From contig CM061918.1 of assembly GCA_031002005.1 (NCBI GenBank), positions 44,118,047 through 44,182,046 on the forward strand: 64,000 bases of DNA. Reading direction: 5' to 3'. The position numbers and the translations under genes are program-made. The notes beneath the pieces are model-generated. The model saw only the letters and a list, made by a program, of their open reading frames with translations, was not told where the DNA came from and made no database searches. Below are positions 12,001 through 23,000 of the stretch, piece by piece. Source of the DNA: Vandiemenella viatica. Taxonomy: Eukaryota > Arthropoda > Insecta > Orthoptera > Morabidae. Numbering within the stretch: position 1 is the first letter of the stretch; the number at the start of each line of letters is the position of its first letter.

Positions 12001-13299
12001 ATGCCATAGGCTTTAACTTTTTTTATGCTATATTGGTCACTCAAACTTTCTGTCAGTCAGTTTGTGCATGATCTACACTAATAATAAATGCAAAAGTAAG
12101 TATCTGCCTATGTGTTACATTTTTATGACTAAATAGCAAAGCACAAACAGCTAAAGTTATTAAAACTCAAGAATTTGATGTTAATGTTGAAGAAATAAGA
12201 GAAGACCAAGCTGAAATTGAAGCTGCCTCAGTAAAACTCCCCCACCTCTCTGCACCTTAATTTTTTTCCTATTTTTAAAGATGTTGCAAATTGATTCCCT
12301 TCATGAGACAGGTTGAATGGTTTGGTAATGGCTCTCCCATCATATTATGCTGACTTGGTGTTGTTTGGTACAAATCTTATGTAACTTACAGCTATATTCA
12401 ATTTTAACAATGCAATTCTAAGTTCATGCATACAAAGTCACAGGTAACAGCTAGTAAGTGTATAAGGCACTGTAGAACATAAACAAAAGTTGACTGATGA
12501 CTGACAGTGACTTACTCCCTTTCTTAAGAAAAATATTACACACGGTTCACAACAGGATACATTTCTTATCCTGCAAAAATTATAATAGCGAACCAGGAAT
12601 TTAAGTTGATATATAAATACCAGAATAAACTCGGTCAAAATTTGTGTTTAAACTTGTGCATATGGAACTTCACAATACTCTTGAAGAATATTTGCTTTAT
12701 GTTCAAATAATAGTGCCACAAGTAGCTTTTAAGAAGCACTAAAAAGCAAGAGTGCATCACTCTTACACTCAATCCTGGTGATAACTGAGTTACTACAACT
12801 ATCGTCTGTGAAGATTTTGTGGCCAATATATATATATATAAAGCAAGAACAACTTGATTCTCTTACTTCCATTTTATATAGATTACTGCCCATCCTTTTC
12901 TTTTATCTTCTTGGATTTTAGTGGAGGTATTAAAGAAAGATCTAGTAGGGAAGTGTTGAAATAAATGGTAATCAGGCAATAAAATCTGATCAAATGTAAA
13001 TGGCAGAACTGTAGATTTAAAGATGAAACTATACTATTATGATTATTGCAAATCAGTTGTCACTTTTTATGAAAATTGTTTTGTGCATACTGTCATTGAA
13101 ATGTAATGGTCCATTTGAGTTAAAGTATTCCTCCATCATGCAGAAAATCAGTTGTTAATCAATATCTACTATTATAATAAGCAACTGTGTCAGCTATGAT
13201 GTAGTCTATCACCAGCATGATGTAACTTTATGACGTCATGCTTTACACCATTATTCTTGGTAATGCGCATTATTTAATAACATTTCCAAGTATCCACAA
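12001..13299. other. Intergenic, nothing recognised
   Basis: AT-rich. A short TA microsatellite lies at about 12826-12839. The open frames at 12438-12638 and 12635-12826 have no recognisable content. Confidence 0.4.
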
Positions 13300-14640
13300 A
13301 TAAATTAACTGACAGAACACTGAAATAAAAGTATGTATTGCGTTTTAATCGACATATCAATCATTAGATGCTTATATTTACATAATATTCTTTTGATATA
13401 TAGAAGTATTCCTTAAATTCTTTGTCCATAGATATGTAAGATAAAAGCTTTGTATTTCGAGCATCAATGTAGTGAAAGTTTTTGTTAGATTGTTACTTAG
13501 GGTGGATCAGAATTACAACTGGCATTTGACATTACAGCAGAGGGCATGAATAATTTAGTTTTTTAAAAAAAATATTTTAAACTGTGTCCTATTACTGAAA
13601 TTATTCATTCATTTGAACGGAAATAGTTGTAAACTGATTGTGATCTGTGCATCTTACACTACACTTAAAACGAATGTTATGTGGCATAATGTAAGTTTAT
13701 AAGCTTTATTTTAATTTCCTTTGCTTTCACTGTGTAATATTACTGAGTCTATTATTTCAGCAACTGGGTCAGCCATTTAAACGTTTTAATATCGGTCTGA
13801 ATCACTGATAACAAAAAATAAATTTGTAAAAACCCTTGAAGATTTTTTATCAAATTTATATCGCTATGCATTATTGCCACTAAAACGCGATACAGTTCAT
13901 GTATTAATATGCGCAAGATTGAAGTATTGTTCTTCTGGCGGCAAATTTATCGTAGTATGGGGTTAGGTTGAAATGCAATCTGGACCCAGATGAAAACAGG
14001 AACCTTTTGCTACAGCGCAAGGCATGAGGAGTTACACTGAATTTTATTTTATAACAATTCTATTTAGTTAAGCAATTGCTAAGACATGAATTGTCAGAAC
14101 ACTGAAAGAAAAGTATGTATTTTGTTTAAATTGGCATATTAATTATCAGTTTTTCTACTGAAATCATTACATAGTTTGAATGAAATAAGTTCCAAATTGA
14201 TTGTGATATATGTGACCTAACCCACAATTAAATATTATGTGGCACAGTGTAAGTTGTTAAGATTTATTTTTAGCATCCTTCATTTTAATTGGGGTAATTA
14301 TTTCAGCTGATGTAAGCTGTCTCAGCCGTTAAAATATCGATCTTCATCACAGGTATTAAGAAAGAAAAGTGTAAGAACCAGTGAAGATCTGGGATCAAGT
14401 TTATATTGTGATGCATGACACTGACATGCGATACAGGGAATGTATTAATTCACGTGTGATTGAAACTTTGCTTTTCTAGCAGCAGTATTAGTGGAGATTG
14501 TGGTTAGGCTGAAATGCAACCTGGACCAAGTTGACAACTGAAACTTTTTGCTACAGCACAAGGGACGATAAATTACAATGAGCTTTATTTGATAACAATT
14601 CTATTTAGTCAGGCAACTGCAGAGAAATAAATTACCATAA
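13300..14640 (+). repeat. Diverged tandem duplication, repeat family B
   Basis: Two successive units share ordered blocks. In unit 1, GAACACTGAAATAAAAGTATG lies at about 13315, TTATGTGGCATAATGTAAG at 13676, CGCGATACAG at 13886, GGTTAGGTTGAAATGCAA at 13960 and TTTGCTACAGCGCAAGG at 14007. In unit 2 the same blocks recur at about 14097, 14233, 14427, 14502 and 14549. The second unit is shortened near its start. A third, single copy lies at about 29245-29450. No protein, tRNA-like head or terminal inverted repeat was found, so the class is unknown. Confidence 0.7.
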
Positions 14641-16860
14641 CTCTCTGTTAAATCCATCATTTTTGACGGGCTTTGGGGCTAGTTGTTTGAATAATGCATG
14701 AGGGACTGTTGGTTGGACCATATGTGACTAGCATGAATGCCAAGACTGAAGGGGAGGGAACATTTGGTATGGTACGGGTGACATATGTCAAAATGGAGAT
14801 ACTGTTGAAGGTTGGTGGGTTTGATGTGGATTGAGGAGTTAAGGTAGCCATTATTTTATGTTTTAATTTATTTATCTATGTTCAGGTATCAGCTCTGAAT
14901 TACTTGTCCTCTGAATTTACCCCCACCATTTTCCTGACCAACAGTATTTCTGTGAGACAGTCTCCCACAATACCTACCTCCCATAATGCTCTCTAGTTGG
15001 CAAAGGGCTCGTCCCAAAAATTCTGTATCATGTGTCTTTTTGTCATTTTTATGTTTTCTGTGTGTTCGCGCCCCACATCCATCATGTAAAGGTAAGTGGT
15101 GGCTCATTTCCCTATCTTAATTTAATACATACAAGAATTGCTCATTTAAAGATATAAGATAGAATCAGAAATCATGTCACCAAAGCAGCTTTTAATATTA
15201 CAGGGCCCTGTGACTGCAAAACTAGCCAATTACATAAATTATAATGGATCTTAACATAGACATTCACTTACCTTAGCAATTTACAAGCTCCATAACATTT
15301 ATAAACTGGAACATAATGACAAATAAATTACTTCAAAAACACCACTGAATACATTAAACGTGTATTTAATTATAAAATCCTAACACGCAATTGTCCCCAA
15401 TAACTCACTAATTTATGATGGAAGGAAATACACACACAGTGTGGCTCGTGTTGGCTTACAGGCCTACCAACTGAATACTGATACCAAATGAATTAATGTA
15501 TTATTCAAACATATAAGATGGAATTGACTAACCAACTAGAACATATCTAAATATGAAAGATATACTGAGGGACTGTGCAACAAACTTCATTACAGCCCAA
15601 CAGAACATTACAAAGTATGAATTACATGAGACATTGGAAGACAATTTAAGCATTACTAAAGTACAGAACTCAAGACTATGCAGTGACTAATTTATAGTGT
15701 CTGTATGAATTAAATAAAACAAATGATTAACTTTATTTAACTGCTTTCCTACTACCATGAGGCAGCGACAGGCAGACAATCCAACTTTGCCTAACTGCCA
15801 TGAGGATAGACAGACAGTCTCACAACTCTTACCTCCTTACATGTTGGTCGAGTCATGTATTGGGAAGAGATTGAATCAAGATGGTGCTGGTGTTTATGTA
15901 AGGTCTGCTGACAGTGTCCATGTGTATGTTTCTCTCAGTCTTCGAGCTGAAACATGATTCTGCAATTCAGAGCTTCTGACTGTGTGTGTGGCTTGGGCAC
16001 TCGCTGTATATACGTTCAATTGAGTAAAATATATATATAAAAAAAACCTAGTACTCCAAATCCTCATAAATATTTTGCTTATTAAAGTGCCGTAGTGGAA
16101 AACTAAGTGGCAATTTGAAAAAGATACCTCACCCTCTTCCCTTCCCCAATTATTTGACATGTCAGCATTTCCCAAAAAATCTTTTTCAACTGTTTCCGAG
16201 TTTCCTTTCCACATTTCAGAAACTCCAGGAAGAATTTCTTGAAATTCTCAGTTAATCACTGTCCTGATTGATAAGAACCTATTTACTGTGGTTAAGAACA
16301 ATTGTCATTTGCTGATGCATTCAGATTACTTAACATCAACACTCATCCTAAAATTGCACTAATAAGAAACCCTTGTCTTCATGAGATTCCAATAGAACTA
16401 CTTCCCACTAAATGAAGTAATTTATTTGTTTCATATGGCCAAGCAACTGATGTAATAAATATAAATATATATACAATGACAAGAATGTTGGTAGCATTCA
16501 CACACTGATGTCCAGTTACTGCAGCCATTCTATGAAGGAAGTTGTAGCACTGAAAACTTCTTGAAATGATCCATCATACTTCCTTAGAAGGCATTTCTTG
16601 ATTATATGCACCACACTCTGGGAAGAAGCTTCGCAATCACAGGCAGGAGTATCCTGAAGACCTCACTTATACAGCATGGAGTTGCGTTTGGTTTGGCCTG
16701 TTCTTAGGTGATTTAGAAACCTTGAATGCGTACCATATGAAGTGAAGACTTTGTCCAAACCCGATGAAAACAGAAGTATGCGCATTCCACTTGAGCAATA
16801 GAATAGCACTTGAAGTAATGACATCATAAGATTGCAGTAGTTAGGTTAGAATACACCCCG
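14641..16860. other. Intergenic, no gene recognised
   Basis: Mixed AT-rich sequence. Open frames at 14657-14851, 14889-15107, 15757-15957 and 15894-16214 show no domain. Confidence 0.35.
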
Positions 16861-17060
16861 GATCAGCATGATGCTACTTCAGAAAGTAGTTCTCGTGGTG
16901 TCTTGCTGGTCCGCGATATATTCTGAACTAGTCATTGCTTGAAAATACACATCGTGATTGATTGATTACCACAATATTGTGATGTTATTACCTTGCACAG
17001 CAGAAAATAGTTCTAGTGGTATCACAATCTCCAGTAATCCCGAACCATTGCTCTTTACTT
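16861..17060 (-). repeat. Repeat family A fragment
   Basis: Read on the minus strand, 17060 to about 16975 gives GGGATTACTGGAGATTGTGA, then GTGCAAGG and a TAATCAATCAATC stretch. This is the same word order as family A copies at 31016, 31958 and 32618. A second, weaker version sits at 16861-16960. Confidence 0.45.
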
Positions 17061-17289
17061 AATCTCTAATCGTAAATTTGTAACACAGTATGATGGATCA
17101 ATCAACAGACATACAACACTCACATATGTCTACAATAATAATACTAAGTAAAGTGGTTTTAGACAATATGAATAATAAAGGATAAAGAAAACAACCCAGC
17201 TGAAGGCAGGAGGACTGACACACAAAACTTTACTATGTGGAGAGGAGACGGCTATTTGGCAAGGGAGATATGCACCACTCTTGCCAACT

Positions 17290-17410
17290 GGCCTACTCCT
17301 CACTGCATGAATAAGGCTTAAAACTGAAACATTGTAAAATTGTCTATAATCTCACGTTTTGTGTGGTTGTTGCAGCCCTTCAGTCTTCAACTTTGGTGAG
17401 TGATGGATAA
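17290..17410 (+). repeat. Fragment related to the 3.0-4.1 kb inverted repeat
   Basis: GCATGAATAAGGCTTAAAAC is followed by TGAAACATTG and, further on, CTTCAACTTTGGTGAGTGAT. These match the outer half of the right arm at 3995-4088. CTGCATGA followed by GAAAC at 17326-17330 is reminiscent of a decayed hammerhead core. Confidence 0.6.
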
Positions 17411-17809
17411 TTTTCTATATCCTTCATTACTTTCATATTTCACAGACACAAAACTAACTAAATTCAATTTTTGAACCGCTACCTGCTTTGCTACACCAAA
17501 AGACCATTGTCATAGTAATTTAAGATTTTGTACAGAAGTATATGTTTGGACATTTATTAACACAACTTTGTTTAGGTGGACTGTTAATGTGTGGATTAAA
17601 TAGATCATGTCATCACAAGTGAGAGGGAGAGAGAAAAGGGGGGAGGGGGAGGCAATTATTGGGAACTGCCGACAGAAGTGTAAACTTAAAACTATGAACA
17701 TCATACGCACACCACGTCATACTTATAGTTACAAATATATTGTTAACATTAGCATGTCGGTGATGTGAACTCATAAGATTTTACCCATTCATAAATCGTT
17801 TCACTTCAA

Positions 17810-18085
17810 AAAAGTTTCTCCGATTGTGGATTCAATCCAGTAACCTTCCATTATATGATACAGCATTTTACCATTTCACCTACGGGGCTCACTATTGGCT
17901 GCGAACTTATAAGATCTAATTCAAAAGACTAATGTAAAATATATATATTTTTTTAAAGTTTCTCCAATTGTGGATACGATCCAGTAACCTTCCATTCCAC
18001 CATACAGCACTTTACCACTTCACCCACAGGGACCACCAATGGCTGCGAACTAATCTAATTTGAACGATATAGGTCAGATATATAT
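17810..18085 (-). repeat. Tandem pair of tRNA-like (SINE head) units
   Basis: Two units, about 17810-17950 and 17955-18085. On the minus strand each reads GTAGGTGAAATGGTAAA or a close variant, then an 18-20 nt variable part, then GGTTACTGGATTGAATCC (unit 2: GGTTACTGGATCGTATCC). The spacing and words resemble pol III A and B boxes. Both carry an AT-rich ATATATATTTTTTT segment. They are repeat units, not functional tRNAs: no complete cloverleaf could be drawn. Confidence 0.5.
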
Positions 18086-18584
18086 ATTTTTTTAAATATA
18101 GTCAAGATAACAAAAAAAAAAAACTTTACAATATGATATTATAGGTACAATGTATAAGATGTGTGTTAATAAGGTATATATATCTTACAGTCAGGTATAT
18201 ACAAAGTATTTTTGTTTATATGTAACACGCCACTGCACACGTGCCAATAGGTTGTGGTGGACCAGCGAATCTTTTTGTTTTCGCTCTGCCACTTCCCAAC
18301 ACTTCACAGTACGGTGTATACACATTTTTGTTTACCAAACTGATCCTTCATACATTCCTTGAACCCTTCAATATGTAAGTCATCTACTATTTGCTTCTAA
18401 TGCTGACATCCCCATTACGATTCCCTAAATGGTTTCATCTCACCTGTTGGAATTAATGCAGATGGTGTATGCTCCTCGCTGTGTCCATCGTTGCTTCTGC
18501 TGGTGTCGACGGCTGTAACCTGTCTCTAACACCGCCCCGGCTAACTCCTTATTAACCTGAAACAAACGCCTCGAGCCCAGCTTG

Positions 18585-18665
18585 ACTTGGCTAGCTAGCT
18601 AGCTGGTTCCCTGCTCCTCAGTGCACCTGGGTTTTGATCCCACCATTTGACAAGTGGTAGGGAGG
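18585..18665 (+). repeat. Possible SINE head of a third family
   Basis: TGGCTAGCTAGCTAGCTGG at about 18588 resembles an A box, and GGTTTTGATCCC at 18629-18640 a B box. The spacing of about 40 nt is tRNA-like. No poly(A) tail or target duplication was seen. Confidence 0.35.
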
Positions 18666-19884
18666 ATTTCGACCAATCGCGGCTAGTGCTCCTCTCTGCC
18701 AAATGACGTCGTGCTTCAGTGTATTCTTGCTGACTCTTGTCCTGCTTTCTTGGGCATTGGCTCCTGCATAGCCACATTGAAACTTCTGCAATTGTTTTCC
18801 TTTGTTGTTGCAACTGACCTGCTTTGGCTAGCACTGTATGAAACTGTAGCTACTGCCATGCTTTACCCAAAAATCCCATAGGCTACTACAAGGTATATAT
18901 AAATATGTGTGTATATATTACATACAAGTATAATCTATACTTTCACTGCTGACCAAGTGCAATGTCATACTTAAAGTTACAGACATACTGTTGTTACAAC
19001 ACACTGGTGATGCAAACTCTTAAAATTTTACCCATCTAAAAATTGCGTAACGTGCCTAAAGAAGTTTTCATTTCAAAAAAATGTCGCTCGATAAGCATTT
19101 TGACTGTGAGACTTAAGTCTGACCAGTGGTTTTTGCATGTTTAACAAAAAATTGATACTACTTTTCAAATATTTTTTTCTTAAATATTCCAACTTTCAGA
19201 CTTCACATTAAAATGAAACATACCCCCTTTTTTACCCCAGAAGCAGGGGCTGTAAATTATTCAAAACCGAATCTAAATCTTATCACTGGTATTTGCGTGA
19301 ATCCTGTTGATCTAAACTGATATACACATTTAAAAAAGTTGATTCCTTTTCTATAGGCCGTTAACAGAACCTACTTTTTTTTTTTAATATCTTAACTGTT
19401 TAAACTTTCGGTTGCAGAGTTATTATATGAACAAATATTGTCGCAATGTATCCATAACCATTACAATTTAGGTATATTTTACCTGAATCATTTCCATGAG
19501 CATCATATATCTACTCTACAGTTACTATTTCAGCCCTATGTATTTGCAACCTGCAACTGTACTAGTTTAAATCATTTTTGCTACTTCTGAATTGTTACAT
19601 CATATAATAGTTATGTATTGTTTCACAATCAGTTTGCAAGCAAAAACCATACATGGGGCATTATTTTCATTAGTTGTGCCTTTATTTCATAAAAACTTTA
19701 TTATATACATAACACTGAAACTATGCAGTGTATCTTGGGACACATTACTTAATGGAATTCTTCTTTATCACTGTTTCCTTTCTTCTATTTTGATGAATTT
19801 CTTACCATAGCCTTTTTTTTTTCCTATGATGAATTCACTTAATCTAATATTAGTAAAACACGTGTCACAAAAAGACTTAAATTA
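18666..19884. other. Intergenic / 3' flank of mRpL17
   Basis: No coding region recognised. Because mRpL17 is read leftwards and stops at 19885, the right end of this segment is its 3' untranslated region. Confidence 0.45.
19681..19702 (-). promoter_or_regulatory. Candidate poly(A) signals of mRpL17
   Basis: TTTATT at 19681-19686 and 19697-19702 reads AATAAA on the minus strand, about 190-200 nt after the mRpL17 stop codon. The cleavage site itself cannot be seen. Confidence 0.4.
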
Positions 19885-20099
19885 TTACGCAGGTGCTTGG
19901 GAAAGAGATTTGTCTTCTGGGGAAATAGGTGTGTTCGAAGATTCTGACTCATCTGATTCTTTGTCTTCTCTTACTAGAGATGCAGCCACCTCGGCATACT
20001 TCTGAGCACGATATTCACGCCGAGCCTCATCCAGCAATAGATTATGAAGGAGGTCACGATTTGATGTAGTGTCAGGAACAAGTGGAGGATATATATTAC
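19885..20099 (-). CDS. mRpL17: mRpL17 exon 3 (residues 137-207)
   Basis: The acceptor TTTCACAG completes the Gly codon, then NIYPPLVPDT. An Arg/Lys-rich helix (LLLDEARREYRAQKYAEVAA) is followed by an acidic tail ending SLSQAPA and TAA at 19885-19887. Confidence 0.92.
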
Positions 20100-23000
20100 C
20101 TGTGAAATAAATTAGCAATGTACAGTTATTGATGGGCAAGCAAACTACAACTCAATCTATATAAATAATGAGGCAATCCAAAACACTTCCCCAACATGCA
20201 AGTAGTTTAAAGAATACTCACCCCTAAGTTCCAACACAGATCTCGCTAAAATAGGTCCTGGGTACTGCTGTGGTGCAGGTAACATTCTGGTGTATGATAT
20301 GGTATAATCCTTGTACCTCGGCACAAGTACTTTGAATAACTTATGTACAAGCTGTTTTTCCAACAACCAGTAATCTGCAATTTCCATTGTGGGCCGATGG
20401 CAATCACCATGTCTGATGGCTTCTGATATAAGCTGTAACAAATCATCTGGACTTAGCCTAGATCATAGTACCACTACAACAAGGATGAAACGTTAGCCAG
20501 AGAGGCTCGTGAAATGCAGCAACGATGGGAAGAATATACAGGAGAGCTGTATGATCTGCAACACCGACTGAAGGATTTGGTATTAGAAGAAGAAGAAAGA
20601 GTCTGCAAGAAGGAGATGGGAGGCCATATCCTGGAGGTGGCAGTGGAGAAGGCTTTGGCAGAGATGAAGAACACGAAAGCCTGTGGGATTGATGAGTTAC
20701 CTATAGAAATTCTGAAAAGTTTGAAAGATGAGGGAAGAAGAGAAATGCTATATTTGTGTGATGAGATATATGAAAGAGAAGGATGGCCAAAAGACTTTTT
20801 AGCAACAGTGTTGAAACCAATTGAAAAGAAAAAAGAATGCAGTGAAATGTGAAGATTTCAGAACCATTAGCCTCTTATGCCACGCTGCTAAGATATTACT
20901 AAGAGTACTAAATAGACAAATATCAAGCAGACTGTCCATGTCAATTGCTGAAGAACAGTTTGGATTTCAAAAAGGAAGAAGTGCAAGTGATGCTATTCAT
21001 TTACTAAGATACATTGAAATGGAAAGAGATTGTTACATGGTTTTCACAGACCTGGAAAAAGGCTTTTGATAGAGTGTAATGGGTGAAGTTAAAGGACATT
21101 CTAAAAAATAAAGGTATTGATTGGAAGGAAAGAAGGCTAATAATTATATTATACAGTGAACAAGTGAGAGTGGGGACTGATCTTACAGAAGAAAGAAAGA
21201 TTGGAAGAGTTGTAAGACAGGGTTGTCGCCCATATTATTTAACATATATTTGGAGGAAATTATAAAAAGAAGTTTAAGAGGTAAAGGAGGTGTATGCATG
21301 GGTGGATGTAGGATTAGCTGCATAAGGTTTGCTGATGACATGGTTTTGCTGGCGGAAAGTGTAAAGATACTCAGAAGAATGTTAGAGGCTTTAGACAAAG
21401 GGTGTAAGGAATTCGAAATGAGAATCAATAGGAATAAAACTAATTGTATGATGGTGGGAAGGAGTAAGAAAGAAATGACGATAAAGTCACAAGGAGAAAT
21501 AATTGAGCAAGTGAGTCCCCCAAATATCTCGAGAATTCTGTGAATGGTGATATGAGTTGCAAGGAGGTGAAAACTAGAATAGGAATGGCAAAGGAAGCTT
21601 TCAATATATACAGAAAAATTTATTATGCAGAAGGCTGGATAAAAACCTGAGTAAAAAACTAGATAAATGTCTTGTATGGACTGTAGGACTATATGGGGCA
21701 GAAACATGGACACTACCCAAAGAAGATCTAAAGAGGTTAGAAGCTTTCAAAATGTGGATATGGAGGAGGATGGAGAAAATAAGTTGGAAAGACAAAGTAA
21801 GGAATGATGAAGTGCTGGAACGATTAGGAGAGGAAAGGTCCCTTATAAAAACAATAAGGAACTGGACTTGTCAAGTATTGAGGAATAAGTGCCTGCTTAA
21901 AATTGCTCTGGAGGGGATTGTAAATGGAGGGAAAAGAAGAGATCGGCAAAGGAAGAAAATGAATGAAGACATCATGGTAAATGGGAAATATATAGAGACT
22001 AAGAGAATGGCGGAATAGAGGGAACTTTGGAAGGCTGTCACTGTGCATGGACTTGCTGAATAGCAGTAAACCCTTGATGATAATGACAACCATACCACCA
22101 CAGTAACATCCAAGCACACTAACCTGTAACATCATGCTGTGCCCCATATGAAATATATAGCAAGCATGCAGCTACAAATGTCACAAGTGGGGTGGAAAGC
22201 AGGGATTTTCTCAGCTGGTGACAAACCAACTGCACTACTTTAAAAAATAAATGGGTATCTACGCATTACTACATTTTAAAATACTATAGGTAGTACTGTA
22301 AAATTTGACCAGAAAAGATGTAGTTGATTTCGGAAGTACCTTCCCAGGAAAAATTTAGTTTGGCAGCAGTAAATAGTTTACTCAAAACCCTGAGATGACT
22401 CGAATATTCTGGGTGATGCTCGAAGTAAGATTGGCTAGATCCCCGGTCACCATATCAAGCTCCTGGTAGGAGACTTCAATGACTAACTGGAGAAAGAACA
22501 AAGGTACAGAGACATATTAGTACCTTTATTATTGTAATTAACTTTAATGCTCCGGAATCAATTCCCCTAGTCATCCAATTACACCTTTTTTAAAATTTCT
22601 TTTTGGAATTTTTCTTTTATAATTGGAGTGTTAAATTCCTCCTCCATTTCCTATTTACAAATTTTAATTTTAAATTCCTTAAGCATTTTTGGTAAATTAT
22701 TCATTACTTCACTTGGTAATTTGTTCCTCCCCGACACCCTTACCAACAAAAGCAAATTTTCCCACTCACTTATGCATGAAATTGACCACCAACTTGTGGT
22801 CACGGTCATCTTTCCTTTCCATACACTATTCCTAATTCTTTGATGAAGATCCCTCCAAGCCCCGTGTCCAAAATATGTCCTGTATGTTCCTGGCACTCTC
22901 TTCACCCTCCTCCTTTCCTCCAATCCAGCTCCTTTATCATATCAGTTACTGAATGGGTCCTGCGATAATTTCCACGCCCTTCTTTGCACACCCTACAACT

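Noticed and set aside
21183..21713. 176-codon minus-strand frame
   Set aside because: Antisense to the LINE reverse transcriptase; its Ser/Leu/Ile-rich composition is typical of such shadows.
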